A program made the translations under genes and the position numbers. From contig CM060068.1 in NCBI GenBank assembly GCA_030533445.1, positions 19,001,479 through 19,065,478 on the forward strand: 64,000 nt of DNA, in the 5' to 3' direction. A model generated the notes under the pieces. It was not told the origin of the DNA. It did no database searches and saw only the letters and a program-made list of their open reading frames with translations. Source of the DNA: Cyprinodon diabolis (taxonomy: Eukaryota; Chordata; Actinopteri; Cyprinodontiformes; Cyprinodontidae). Shown piece by piece: positions 11,934 to 25,000 of the stretch (positions are counted from its first letter, which is position 1; the number at the start of each line of letters is the position of its first letter).

Positions 11934-14900
11934 ATGACAGCTGCTGCCAACCTTCGCTCCATCTTTGATTTGAGCTTCAATGAAGAAGCTTTGAAGCTGA
12001 AGGAGGTCAACCCTGTCCTGAAGGAGACCGAACCATCCACAGACCTCACAGGTGAAACCAAACAGCTTAAAATATGAGAACAATCTGTATTTTCTATAAT
12101 GAGAGCCAAAAAAGGAATAATTGTATTTTAAATACTGACTAATTTTAAACAGAGGGTGTTTAATTTTAAGCATTTGTTTCTGCTGACTGTGATTATTGAG
12201 TAACAGTTAATTAAAGCTTGAAAATCTGTTTCTCAGAGGATTAGAATATTACATAGGAACTATAAGAACTACATGTTAATGTTCTGCCATCACATACAGG
12301 TCCTTCTCAAAGTATTAGCATATGAAAAAGTTCATTATTTTCAATAATGTAATGATACACTTAAACATTCCTATATTTTAGATTCATTGCACACTAACTG
12401 AAATATTTCAGGTCTTTTATTGTCTTAATACGGATGATTTTCTAATAAGAACACTAATTTTCTGATAGGAATTTTGGAATTTTTCATGAGCTGTATGCCA
12501 AAAATCATCCGTATTAAGACAATAACAGACCTGAAATATTTCAGTTAGTGTGCAATGACTCATATATGAATGTTCAAGTTTTATCATTACATTATGGAAA
12601 ATAATGAACTTTATCACAAGATGCTAATATTTTGAGAAGGACCTGCTGACCTGATGGCTGTCCAGCAGACAATTATTAACACCTTGGAAAAAAAGGTTAG
12701 ACACAAATGGTTGATGCTAAATACCATAATAATGCAATAGTCTAGGAAAGGCAAAAAAAAAAAATGAATTTTGAGAGTAATGTGCTGGTGAAGGCTCTCA
12801 GTCATCCAGGTCATAGTCATTCAAAAAAATGAAATTAAAAACAATCCCCTGGACTTGTTTTTTTCAAGTTTAAAGTTGTTTCGCTTCTCATCCAGGAAAC
12901 GTTTTTTTGAACCATTTTGAATTGATAAAGCTTCCTGGATGGGAAGCGAAACTTCTTCAAACTTGGAAACTAAGTCCAGTGAATTCTTTCAAATTTTTTT
13001 TTTGGAATTTTGAGAGTAATGTGAAAGAAATCCCATTCCAGAGTTTGAGGGAAGATTTATGGGGGAAATAATGTTTAAACTGTGGCTTAGTTTTTCCAAA
13101 GGCATCTTTTCCCGGTATACTACATTTTAGCATTTCATTTGGGAATTAAGCTCCCAGATTCTTCAGGTTAAGCAGAGACAATGATGCTTGATGAGGTAAG
13201 TGATAATTTGAATGCCATTTAGATCTGCTAGCCTTTGTCCACTTTGTCTAATCAACTTCAAACAGGACATTTTGAGGCACTTCTACTTCTGACAAGCCAA
13301 GCTTTATGGAGATACTGATATATTATCTTAGGCTGAAACAATTAATTGTGTTAAATCAGTTATTTAAATTATCGTCAACACATGCAGTAATCGATTAATC
13401 ATTAACTGGAGTACAGAGAGTCTAAGGCTATGTTCACACTGCAGCTTGAAGCGACCCAAATCCGATTTTTTTTTTTTTGCCCACATGCGACCTGTATCTG
13501 ATCTTTTCACGGCAATCTGAACAACACAGATCCGATTTTTTTCCAATCCGACCCAGGCCACTTGGCTATGTGGTCCTGAATCCGATACGAATCTGATCTT
13601 TTCAAATGCGACCTGTGTGTCGGATGAATCCGACCTGAACGTCATTAATACCCGACAGTGGTCACTATTATGCGTCTTGCTACGCAGAAGCGGCAAGAAA
13701 AACAACAGTCATGGCAGATGATGATGTGGAGAGCAGTATTTATGTTTACCATGTTGAAAAGATTGTGTTTTTATGGTTGGAAAAGACCGCTAGATGCGTG
13801 CCGGCACTACCATCCATGTTTACTTCGAAAAAAAAAGAGCATGCTGGCCTGTGACGTCATTGCGTCCACTACTGCGCTTGCGGGACACTTGTGTCATATG
13901 ACTGGAGTCCACGCAGGAGATCACATACAGGTCGCATATATTTGGAAATATGAACGGCAATGTAAAAAAATTGGATTTCACAAAAAAATTGGAATTGAGC
14001 ATCAAGGCCTGCAGTGTGAACGTAGCCTATAACGTGCCTTTAGCTGACAAAGCAACCCACTTAAACCAGTAATTATACCAATATTGTAATAAAAATATTT
14101 TAAAATTGTGCATCTGTGATTGGGCTCTATCCAGAACTCCTCAAGTGGAAATGGTTTGGTTTCACCTTGTTTAATATCGTAAAAATTCTTCTTTAAGGAA
14201 CCTTTTGCTATCTGATTATTATAAGATTGATTTGCAAAATAATGGTTAGTTGCAGCCCTGATATATTCCTACATGACTTGGCTTTAGTGATGTACTATGA
14301 CACCATAGGTACCATAACCCCAATGACCGTGATGCGACTAAACTTGAGTGACCAGCAAACTCGTCTGACCTGAACCCCATAGAAAATATATGTTGTGGTT
14401 TTAAAAAAGAGAAATTATAGAACTTTACTCTGATCCAGAAGCGTCACATTGATACAGTAATTCATACAAAAGGATTCCAAACCAGATATTGAGTCCATAT
14501 ACTCCACAGTAGATGGACCTTTATATCAGTAGGCCAACATTTTTGTATTAAAATGTTTTATTCAAACGATCTGAGAAAGAGAATATAGAGTTTTCATTAC
14601 TGCAAACGGATTTTAAATCTTAACAGAAATTAACACTTGAAATATATAACGAAATATGCAATGACTCTGCATTTCAGTATATCAGTATCCTTTCCGAAAT
14701 AAAGTTTCCATGATATTCCACTTTATTGATACACTTGATCTTTTGCCTTGTCGTGTTAATTTGAGTTGTGCTTCATGTTGTTTAGGTGCGGAGGTTCAAG
14801 GTCCAGATGATGACAGGAAGAGAGAGGTGTCTGACAAAATGGTTTGCTCAGCCTGCAAATGTTCCTTTGTCAACAGAGAGGAACAGGTAAGCAAATCGGT

Positions 14901-17900
14901 TTAAAGATTGACTCTGACTCAGACTGGTTTATAGTTGCCAAACATTAGTTTTTATTTTTTTATTTTGTTTAATTGGTTGCGTTTGTTTTGCAGAGGGAGC
15001 ATTACAAGCTTGACTGGCATCGGTTTAATTTGAGACAAAAGATTGCAGGTTCACCCCCGGTGACGGTGGAGGAGTTTGAGACGAAGACCAAAGCCGGTGG
15101 GGAAACGACGCTGCTATAGGCAAGCTGTTTGTGTAGATATTACATATCCCTGATGTCAAGTTGTTTTCACCCACTAGTTCTCAGTGAACCTCTCCTAAAA
15201 ATATTTAAACCACTCTTCTAATTCAATAAAAATTTTAAATTGTCCACTAAAAGGCTTTTTGATATACAAGTGGAAAAACTTATCTGATTTCAAACACCAT
15301 TTCATTCTAGCGTGTTCGTTAGCATTAAAATGGCTGGCCAATATTCTACCTGTAGTGCCCTTAAATGTTTGCAAGTAGTTTGACCAGAGATTCTAACCGG
15401 ATGGCTAGTAATATATAACAACTAACATTTTAGGGCAATCTACTGTGCTTGTGTAAGTAATAAAAATGTTTTTTCTTCATTGAACTACTACAGCCTTTAA
15501 TGTGCAACTTTGTAACCAACTGACATTTTTAAGAGTTAACTAATATTTTCAAAAAGTCTGAAATATGTAATCATATTCTGGACATTATTAATGAACATGT
15601 AGGCCAAAAGAGACTGTATTAGTCAAAAGGGCAAAATCCTGGCTTCTTTTTTGAGTTACATTAATTTATTAGTACGGCTAAAAAAAAAAAAACATGCATG
15701 TCGTCAACTGTGCTAGCGGGGAACCTGTGTGTCTGTCACAGGTTTGTTGTTTTCTTTTAATACACAGAGAATATACTATATTTTTGAAATAAAATCAGTC
15801 CAAACAAACCTACACTTGGATGAAATTCTAATTGTTCCCCTAATAATCACTGTTCTTGCCTTACCTGGTCTAAGCCACGTATTTTCAGTCATTTGCACTG
15901 AATGTTTAATTCTCTATCACTGTGGAGGATTTGAGGTCACTTCTCTCAGAGGATGGTTTACCAGCATCACCATCGTGTTTCATTTGACAGTATAACATCT
16001 CCATTAAGAAGTCCAGACTTTGACAAGGTCTCTGTAGAAATGTTATTCAGAAGTCGGCTTGGTGTCCTGCTGCATAACCCAGATGTGTTTAACGTGAAGT
16101 TGCTAACTGAGAGCTACATATTCTCCTTAATATTTTTTCAGTAGAGCAGAGAAAAAATTTTTCCATAAATTTCAGGTTTGGAATTAGCTAATCAACCCCA
16201 GACCATGACACTACCATCACCATGCTTGCTTTAGGGTTAGGGATGCACTAACCCTATATGAAAATTGATGCACTTCTTTTTATTTATTTTATTTTTACAC
16301 CTAATTTTTTTGGAAGAAAACCCTTCACTTTGACCTCGTCAGTCCAGCGATTATTTTAGGAAAAGTCTGAAAGAGTCTTGGAGCCTTTATTTTGTTTCTT
16401 TTGTTCAGTGTTGCATTTTTGTTTAGTCTGCCTCTTATTGTTGAATCATGAACCTTACCGGAGACTAATGAGGCCTGCAGTTTTTTTTTTTGTTTTTTTT
16501 TTACCCCCGTTAAAAAGCAATCATCTGATAATTAACAAGCAGGTAGAATATTTTAACAAGTTGCAAAGTGTGGGTATAGAGTATGATATAGTCGTGTACT
16601 TTCTCGGTCTATCCGTTGACCAGATTGTCCAAAGGCAATTTAGTTTTAGCTCTTGTGCTACAACTGCCCCTGTCAGTTGGCAAAAGTTGTATGTATGGAG
16701 CACAGTGAAGGCGTAGTGAATTCAGGCGAAATGTCTCACCTCAGGACTTCTGTCGCTCGTCTTACCCCTCTCTGTTTCTGTCTACTTCCATTCTGGTCTA
16801 TGAATAAAGGCCACTAGTACCACTAGATCTTTAAAAACTCTCCACTAGGAGTGTAGTGGAGCAAGTGGAGCAAAATATTGAGTTTTGTGAGAGCAGCTAC
16901 CTAGCTTTTGCAGTGCTTTCCTGAAAATGATGGCTGACATCAAGGATCTCTAATATTTATACAGCTGGCATGCCATAGTTTAGACATTAACTGAGGGAAA
17001 ACAAGGAAATATGTATTTTATTTTGCAGGAGACCTGTCAAGCATCTCCGGCTCGGAGTCGGACTCAGATGAAGATGAAGGCGACAGCACAGGAGGTGGGG
17101 GTAACATCATTGGAACGGAGGACGAGTGTTCAGCCGAGTCTATTTTAATGAATGGTCGGCTCTCCTGTAAGGTGCTGTTTCAGAACGATGCAGGAGAATA
17201 TCTGTCGGTCTATCGCTGCGTGCTAATGGGAAAGGTGAGGCTCAACAGGTTCAGCTCATGTTCAAATGACTTGTGATGCTACTTATTGTTGACGCATTAC
17301 TTCTGCTCTCATATTTCAGTCAGATTCTGATGAACAGGATGCGGTTTCCTCTCTGAAGGCTATAAATCTGAAAACCATCTGGGTCATTCTTATGACGGGT
17401 GGAGGACACTTTGCTGGAGCCGTCTTCAAAGGGTAAATCTGACCGTTTGTTCATCGTTCAGATCGTTGTTATCGTTGTCAGAAAGGGCTAAGAGATTCAT
17501 TTTTATCAAATCTTCATGATGCCTGTTTTAGGAGGCAAGTTCTCCAACACAAGACCTTCCATCGATACACGGTGCGAGCAAAGAGAGGCACTGCCCAAGG
17601 GCTGCGGGATTCCCAGAACCGGAGCCACATGGCCAAATCTGCCGGAGCTGCTTTGAGGCGATACAACGAGGCCGCGCTCGTTAAGGCAGGTTCACCTGCT
17701 CCGTCATTTATCTGATATCTTCAAACATGCATGCAAATAATCCAAATTAATTTAACTTTTTTTCTTTATCATAGTTTGAGTGCAATTCCTACTCCCGCAA
17801 ATTCTTTTAATTTTAATTATTTGGTCTGTTTCTGTTCAGCTTTAGTTTGTTTTGTTAGGAATAAAAAACACTTTACAAACACAACCCAGCAAATAAAACA

Positions 17901-20900
17901 TTATGCTGCTTAGAGTTTTTAACTCAAGCTGGATGATGAGTGAAACACTTTTATACTCTTCATGTTTTATTGTGTGCTGAGAATGCGCGTGCATTGGAAG
18001 GAATATTGCACAAGATATATTCTGAAGAGAGGATTATGTCAGCCAAAGGAAAAATGACCTTCCTATGCTGTAAAGAACGGATCTTCAACATGGATTTCAC
18101 AACCCACTAATTAGCTTTAAGTTTTACTTAGTTTTATTACAACTAGATTAACTGAAAACTAAAATGTCAGTGGATTAGATAACTTAAAGACCTGATAACG
18201 TCAGAGTTCGTCATTTCAGAAACCTTTCTGCTTCCTTTTGAATGGAATACTGCATCAAAGCGACCAGGAATGGAGGCATTAGACCTGTGGCTTTCCCCAA
18301 GTCACTTTGACTGCAGCCTTCATTATGCATTGATGCGTTTTATTATTTGTTCTTTATCTTATGTCATATGTATGCTCTTTTCATTAGATGCAAATTAACA
18401 CTTTAAATGTTTCCTTCTGTAAAATAAAGTGACTTTTTGATGATATTCCATGTTAATGAGATTCAGTTTTCCTCTTTCCCTGCAGGACATCCAGGATCTG
18501 TTGCTAACCTGGGCCGAGCACCTGAACCGAGCCTCTGCCGTTTTCATTCGAGCACCCAGCTACAACCAGACCATCTTCTTCGGAGGCCGTGGGGGTCCAC
18601 TGCAAAAAAAAGACGCCCGGATCCGTTCGCTTCCCTTCGCCACGCGCAGGGCGACGTTTCGGGAAGTGCAGAGAGTGCATGGGGTCCTGTCTACTGTTCA
18701 GGTTTATGGTACGTTTAGAGTGACTGCATGTTGTCTGGCAAGGCTGAGGTTAATAACGATCCATACTATGACTGTGCAGGGAAGGACGCGGACATGTCTG
18801 CTGTTTTTAGTCCCTCCAAGAAGGAATGGAAAAACACGACCAAAGCTGCAGCACAGAAAACCGCAGCTGAGGAGAAAGGTGCATTTTATGACATGAACGC
18901 CCCAATAAGCGAATCATCTAGGTATATTGAGCAACAATATTTAATTGGTTAAACATTAATGCAGATAAACTTCCGGCACCAGGGGTGGAAAACGATGAAA
19001 GCTCAGAAGAAGAGGGAGGGGAGACCCAACTGGAGATGGTTGAGGTCACAATAGGAACTCTGGACCTGAGAGAGTCTGAAATTTATCCCTCCAGGCGCAG
19101 GAAGAGGAGGAGGAAAAAGAGGGAGCAAATCAAACTTCATGATCAAGGTTGGTATACTTTAATTAGACACTATAGAAGGCTTTAAATGCTTTTTTAAAAA
19201 TAAATCCTGTATCTGGCAGAAACAGGAAGGATGGATGCAGGAGCAGGTGAGGAAGAAGAGGGGGTGCCTGTGGTTATGCCTGCAGGAGAGGAGGAGGTTC
19301 CTGAGCAAGAATGTCCTGTAACAACAAGTAAGAAGAAACTGGAAAATAAAGATTGTGAGTATAGATGTATGTATTTGGCTGTTGTAGCATAATAATATAA
19401 ATTCATTTAATCTGTTAAGTTTTTTTCTCTGTCTAGATGTTGATGAGTCGGTGGATTATGGCCTCAGGGATGCTCTGTTTACCGCATGCAAAGTTGGAGA
19501 TGTTGGGACTGTTTGCAGTCTACTTCAGCTACCTCAGGAAATGGTGAACCATCCTGAAAAGATGGAGAATTTTCCCACGGCCCCTTTAAGCCTCCTAAAT
19601 AAACCAATCGACTCATCAGGATTCACTTTACTGCACGTCGCAGCAGCAGCTGCACAGAAGGCTGTGGTCAGGCTGCTGCTTTATGCAGGAGCAGATCCTG
19701 CATGCAGGTATCAGCTACTCTAGATACATGCAGGGCTTTGCTAATGTTTTTATAGCTGCCTCTTTACTTTTTGTTCTGTTACAAACCATGAGACAACACA
19801 TTGCTAAAATTGTGAGTTAAAGATACTTACATTTTTTAGCTTCGAGACAAATTTATGTATTTTACTTGAAAAAGCTTTGACTAGTTTATTTTTAGCTCCT
19901 TCAACTCATATTTTGTAGTTAGCATTACTTTTTAATTCCCCAAATTGCAAAAATGTGAAATTTATAGCTTTTTTAACATCCAGGCCGAATCCATATCAAC
20001 CTAAATTCAGGTTTAAACCATTAAAATAAAGAATTTAGAAGCCAAAATAAGAGAAATGACTTATTTTTTTATTAAAAACAAAATCAATGAGTTGAACAAA
20101 AAAATCTTGAGTTGGCAAACTAAAACTAATCATCTTTAAAATAAGAATAATTACAAAAAGCCCTTTTGTCTTGTAGGTAATGGAATATAATTTAAAGGAC
20201 AAACATTTTTCCATGCTGACTTTTACATACTAAAAATTTCAGGAACATCTTTATAATATATAAAAGTTTTTGCTTGTCACCTGCTAACGGACTTCACAAT
20301 ATTCCTTTACAGAGATAACAAATCCCGGACGCCGTATATTGTCGCCCCTGACAAAGACACAAGGAACGTCTTTCGTAAATACATGGGTGAGAACCCCGAT
20401 AGGCACGACTACAGCAAAGCACAGGTAAGAACGCGGAGCAATTACTTTGACTTGAATCACACTGAGGCAGAGAAGCTTAGTTCCCCTGCTGTGCAACTCC
20501 AGATCCCTGGGCCACTGACAGCCGAGACTGAATCCAAAAAGATGGAGAAGAAAAAAGCCCAGAGAGCTCAGAGAAAACAGCGGGAGAAAGAGCAGAAGGA
20601 GGAAAAGCGAAAACAGGAGTTGGAGGCAGAAGAGAAGAGAAGATTTGCATCTCTGACAGATCGGGAAAAGGTGGGAAAACATTTATGCGTGATGTCTAGA
20701 AAACCAGGAAAGAACATGTTTAAGTCTTTCCTGTTTGATGACAGAGAGCTCTAGCAGCAGAGAAAAGGTTGAAAGAACAAGCCGCTGCATCAGGAGTCAG
20801 CCTCTCTAATGTCCAGTAAGTTCCCCAGGGTCATCTATGATGATAAACAGGCTTAATATCAGAATAGAGTGTGCTTTTTTTGCTGTGTAATTGTTCTCTT

Positions 20901-21033
20901 CAACAGGAGGTGCTGGTCTTGTGGAGAATCTGTGCTCGGAAAGATCCCGTTTACCTACCTGGATTATTCATTCTGCACTCCACAATGCGTTCAAGCACAT
21001 CGAAAAGCAAATGCTCCTCCAAGCAAGTCCTAG
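11934..21033 (+). CDS. ankzf1: ANKZF1/Vms1, peptidyl-tRNA hydrolase of ribosome quality control
   Basis: Fifteen coding exons: 11934-12051, 14786-14886, 14994-15096, 17029-17234, 17320-17432, 17532-17685, 18486-18708, 18780-18878, 18965-19147, 19220-19354, 19437-19707, 20313-20424, 20503-20670, 20745-20815 and 20907-21033. All phases agree and give 727 aa, as in mammals (about 726). The protein releases nascent chains from tRNA on stalled 60S subunits in the cytosol. Visible parts are a C2H2 finger (C60, C63, H76, H82), the VLRF1 release domain (about 150-340) with catalytic Gln236 in RGTAQGLRD, one clear ankyrin repeat ([20 protein letters not shown]) and a charged coiled coil. A VCP-binding VIM motif R-x5-AA-x2-R (660-670) and a C-terminal Cys pair module (CWSCGES, FCTPQC) follow. 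The intron after 17685 uses a GC donor. Poly(A) signal at 21324-21329. Confidence 0.95.
12297..12645. mobile_element. Palindromic MITE in ankzf1 intron 1
   Basis: The 349-bp unit is one long imperfect palindrome. It begins CAGGTCCTTCTCAAA and ends with the complement TTTGAGAAGGACCTG. The arms of about 150 bp share TTGTCTTAATACGGATGATTT and TTGCACACTAACTGAAATAT. There is no coding content. It is a widespread type in fish genomes, and its superfamily is not clear from the ends. Confidence 0.8.
12783..13010. mobile_element. Short inverted-repeat element in ankzf1 intron 1
   Basis: Two arms share TTCGCTTCTCATCCAGGAA and its complement TTCCTGGATGGGAAGCGAA, with CTGGACTTG / TAAGTCCAG further out. 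The left end reads GAAGGCTCTCAGTCATCCAG. It lies a little over 100 bp after the preceding MITE, both inside the first coding intron. Confidence 0.65.
13426..14027. mobile_element. Harbinger-like non-autonomous transposon in ankzf1 intron 1
   Basis: Terminal inverted repeats are GGCTATGTTCACACTGCAG and GGCTACGTTCACACTGCAG. The flanks TAA (13423-13425) and TAT (14028-14030) are consistent with a 3-bp TWA target duplication. Sub-terminal CCGATTTTTTT blocks repeat several times on the left half. No transposase is encoded. Confidence 0.65.
14310..14700 (+). mobile_element. Decayed Tc1/mariner fragment in ankzf1 intron 1
   Basis: Around 14370-14392 the plus strand reads DLNPIEN, the third catalytic block of Tc1-type DDE transposases, in a context of stops and frame shifts. 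The downstream part up to GAAATAAAG near 14700 matches the 3' flank of such elements. Confidence 0.5.
15097..17028 (+). other. ankzf1 intron 3 with decayed Tc1 segment
   Basis: This 1.9-kb intron is mostly AT-rich and unassigned. At about 16197-16227 the minus strand reads [10 protein letters not shown], the conserved block around the second half of a Tc1-type transposase. Scattered similarity extends from about 15940 to 16250. T runs occur at 16480-16505. Confidence 0.45.
17686..18485 (+). other. ankzf1 intron 6 (GC-AG)
   Basis: The intron begins GCAGGT after AAG and ends CCCTGCAG. The GC donor is required because using the nearby GT shifts the frame and breaks the conserved NEAALVK-DIQDLL junction. 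The interior shows no gene or clear repeat. Confidence 0.75.
19708..20312 (+). other. ankzf1 intron 11
   Basis: AT-rich intron with normal GT-AG ends. Nothing else recognised. Confidence 0.8.
20425..20502 (+). other. ankzf1 78-bp stop-free intron
   Basis: The donor CAG/GTAAGA and acceptor AACTCCAG/ATC bound a 78-bp segment that has no in-frame stop and is a multiple of three. Removing it joins SKAQ to IPGPLT, as in mammalian ANKZF1. Retaining it would insert 26 residues without breaking the frame. Confidence 0.75.
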
Positions 21034-21825
21034 CACACATTGGAAAGATGAATCTAGAAGGTTGAAACCTAAAAGCACAAGACTCTTTGGCTTGTTGAAT
21101 ATAAATGTTCATCCTTTTAATTAAAAAAAACAACAAAGATGAGTTTTGATTTTGTAAATTGTTTAACACTAATCCATGTTTACAACTGTATATTATATAT
21201 TTACACAATGTAAAGTTACAAATAATGCTGGGAAACTGGAATATTCAGATGATTATAAAAGCTGAAGATCGCCTGCTTTGATTTCAAGTTCAAAGTAAAA
21301 AAAAAAAAAAAGACAATAGAGCCAATAAAGAATTTGCAAAATTGAAGCAAAGAATATTTCCTGTTTTATCAGCATACATTGCTAAAAAAAATAAACAGGG
21401 GAAAATGCAAGTTTGTTAATTTTCTGGAATATCGATCTGGTCGGTTAACGAAATTAACAGGTTCACTAAAGAGCCAACAATATAAACAGTTATGGTTTTA
21501 TAGGTGGAGACCCATGACTTTCTTTTAACACATTTTTTCAGTAGTTTTGAATTTGAACAGGGTCAGTGTCTCTACTGATAGCAGGAGACATCACCAGGTA
21601 GCTTCAGAGGATGCACGAGCAGCCAAACTCCTCCAGGAAGGATCAAGATCATGATTTCAGGAGGTAAACAGTTGCTCTAGTATAGCTGGACAGGCCGATC
21701 AGAGGTTCTTCCCCTGTCCTACCAGCAGTGCTAACTGGTTTCTGCTTCAGGTTCTGGGAGATGAGGGCCATCCTCTGCTGTTTACATGTTGTTCAACCAC
21801 GTGGGGCAATACAGGCTGGGGACAG

Positions 21826-21857
<32 letters not shown>

Positions 21858-22041
21858 GCAATAAATGTCTTCTATGATTTCTACTTAAACGCTTTGTGAG
21901 TTAATTTTAATTTCCATCAAATGGTGTGGCACCCTTTAACTCCTCCTACATTACTCCATACCAGTACAGATATCCAGCAGTTTTGTTTTTCCCAGTTGTG
22001 ATCTCATCTCCTTTATTTTTTTCCGTGTCTGTGTAGAGCAG
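21034..22041. other. Intergenic gap between the convergent ends of ankzf1 and glb1l
   Basis: About 1 kb separates the two stop codons. AATAAA for ankzf1 lies at 21324-21329. TTTATT, the complementary signal for glb1l, lies at 22012-22017, 25 bp past its stop. A 27-nt T run spans 21826-21852. Nothing else recognised. Confidence 0.7.
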
Positions 22042-25000
22042 TCAGGATTTCCCAGCCGTGACATTGAGCTGAGGTCGGTCCATAAAGAGAACTCGCAGGT
22101 GTGCTGGGGCTCTCTCCAACTCCAGTATGGTGATGTTGTTAGGCAGACTGGTGCTCAGCAGGGGTCCAGGGACATACAGAGTCTGCTGAGGGCCCCATGC
22201 TGGCCAGTATCGTCCCAAATTCACTCCATTAATCCAAACTTGGCCCTGATCAGGGAAAAGGAGTTAACTTATCATTCTCACATTTAAAATGTATTATAAC
22301 TTTCCCCACACTTAATGGAACCTCTGGTAAACGTGTAAAAAACCTTTAAATAGAAGGATCTTTTTTCAGTAGCACAATCCACATGGAACAAAGAGCCAAA
22401 TCTAAACTTTGATTGGAATACATTTATTTATTGAAGGGATAGCATTTAGAAATATTGAATTTACAAAGTTAGTCATGCTGTCTTAACGGCGCATACAGCT
22501 GGCTTTCTGATCCTCAGAAACTCCGGGTTATCAGAGAGTTCATAATGCCAATGCAGACCTGCTGCAAGTAGCTTATTTCCCCCCAACATTTTTTAACTTC
22601 CACCTGAAGTTAATAACTGTTTTCACAGAATCTTTCAAAAACGTCCTGGATCCAGATGGTTATGTTGACCATCACCAAAACGCAATCATTTGTTGCCATT
22701 CACGATATGCACAATTATTTTAAAATTTCAGCAAAATCCATCCATACATTTTTTATTTTGAAAACACAACCAATGCAGATGAAAACATAACCACCTTGAT
22801 GGGGCTAAATATCCATCCAAACTAAAAGAACATTGATTCACCAACCACAGCAACTCAGTGGACATAGTTCATGTTGACCAGAGATGATGCCAAAAACAAG
22901 ATTTTGCCCTTTCTAGACTGTGCTGTGCACATTAGGACAGTGGGAGTCTTAATACTGAGGTTCACCAGAAACCTACTCATATAGACCAATACCTTCATTT
23001 TATCTCTTTCTTGCACGAGAGCTTTCTGCTATCAGGACTCTTGAGTTACTAGCTGAAAACTTTCCTCCTACAACGGAGCAGAAACAAAAAGAACACAAAC
23101 ATGTAAGGAAATCACTTGAAGCATGTGGTTATCCAAACTGTGTGTTTAAATTGGCCAACAAAACTAGCAGAAAGAACACTGCCTCGAACACAAAGGAGAA
23201 CAAAACGTTGTTCCACGTGTGTCAGGAGTCTCTGAGAAACTCAAGAGGATTTCCTCTAAACATAACATACCAGAGGATTTCAAACCCTACAACACACTCA
23301 GACAAAAATGGGTTTATCCCAAAAACTGAACACCCTAACCTAAGCTGAGCGGCATTTTTTAAGTGATCAGTGCAGTGAGGACTGCTGGGACTCATAAACT
23401 GAAAAAACCAAACAGCCACAGAAAAACATGACGCTGCACCGAAGAGGCAGCAACTCTGGGTAAGATTCAGCTGTACGGTAACACCTTAACAACAACGGAC
23501 ACACATTTGACAAGTAAAATGTTCAGATTAGAGGAGGACTGAGGGATTGAAAGAGGGATGAAGGAAAAGGCATCCCTGAGTGAGGGGGCAGGATTGCGTT
23601 TACCACGCATTTACAATTTGGTCCTGGAAAAAAATTCTGATCCATTTACATAAGCACACTCATCATGATTCAAATGTCCAAACACAAGACCCACACAAAA
23701 CAACAGACTCCATCAAACCAGGAGGATGACAGGTGAGACAGTAATTAGCATCTTACTTGGAATATGATCAGAAGGATGGAGTTCCATAATGCTAAAAAGA
23801 TCAGCGTTTCAACGACCGCAAGCTGACTCAATTGACAGACTTCTAGACAGGTGTTGAAATTTTTCCAGAAAAACTGCATGAAAGTTTTGATACCCCCAAT
23901 TTAATCCTGCCTTGTGATAGAACTTCAATTACCCCCACTCCCAATCAGATTTTTTAAATTAAAATGTAGGATTTCTCCAAATTTCTCATGTGGGAGGTCA
24001 TTTTGGAGCTTTTTACACGTCTATATCAGATGAGCCAGTAAGTGGGTATAGGGTACAATAGGAATGACATGAGGATTTACCTTTGTCCATTCATTCAGTT
24101 TGAGAAAAGTGTCCCAGGCTAGCCCGTTAGGTTCTAAAACCCCCATGTAGATTGTTGGCCCAACTGAAGGTTCTCTTTGTGAGGATGTAACAGCCTTCTG
24201 ACTGGCGGAATGAGGCCAGCCTCTAGAAATGGCCCCATCAATGTCCAATAGGTAGATCTTCCAGTCTGTCAGGATGTCTTTACCTAAGATCAAGTTGCTC
24301 ACTAGGCCCTAAAACACAGAAAACGTGTAAAGAGGACCCCCGCCAGTTCATGTTTATAGTTTATATCTGGTTATATATATAATTCATGTGGTTGCCTTGC
24401 CTTATAATCCTTGATCTTGCTGCCAAAATTAACTCTACCCATGTTTTCAACGAGAATATCCAGGGTGTCCCCCCGCCGTCCTGTTACACTCATCACAAGG
24501 GAAGTGTCTCTTTGTAGCATCCCCTGGAAATCCTGTTTGAACACATTAATCACTCATTAGCTTCCAAAGGTACAACATACTCTACCTGGTTGTATAAAAT
24601 TATTGAGTAAGCTTATGTCAAGCCTGTGTTTTCCCTGCGAGCCTGGATGGCTACACAAACAATAGGTCAACATAAAGCCCTTACCCCATTGACTGACACA
24701 TATGCTCGGTCATGAACCCCATTCAGTGGAGATATAAGTGGCGTGGGCTCTGAGAGGTCCTGTGGCAGCGTGGTCCTATACAGCATGTATCCATAGTACT
24801 GGACACAATGAACACAGCAGACACAACAGTCTAGAAGTTTACTCTGATTAAAGAGGTCTACTGTCTCTGCACTGCTAGCTTGTTCTGTGTTGTTCCCCTG
24901 ACCAGCACCATACCTGTTTCATCTCTTCAAAGGTCAGAGGATACTTGGATTGGACCGGCCCAAAAGGAGAAATTGTGTCTAGCAAACTGCTAATGTTGCC

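Noticed and set aside
20425..20502. Reading through this segment as part of one long ankzf1 exon
   Set aside because: Mammalian ANKZF1 joins SKAQ directly to PGPLT, and good splice sites bound the segment, so it is treated as an intron.
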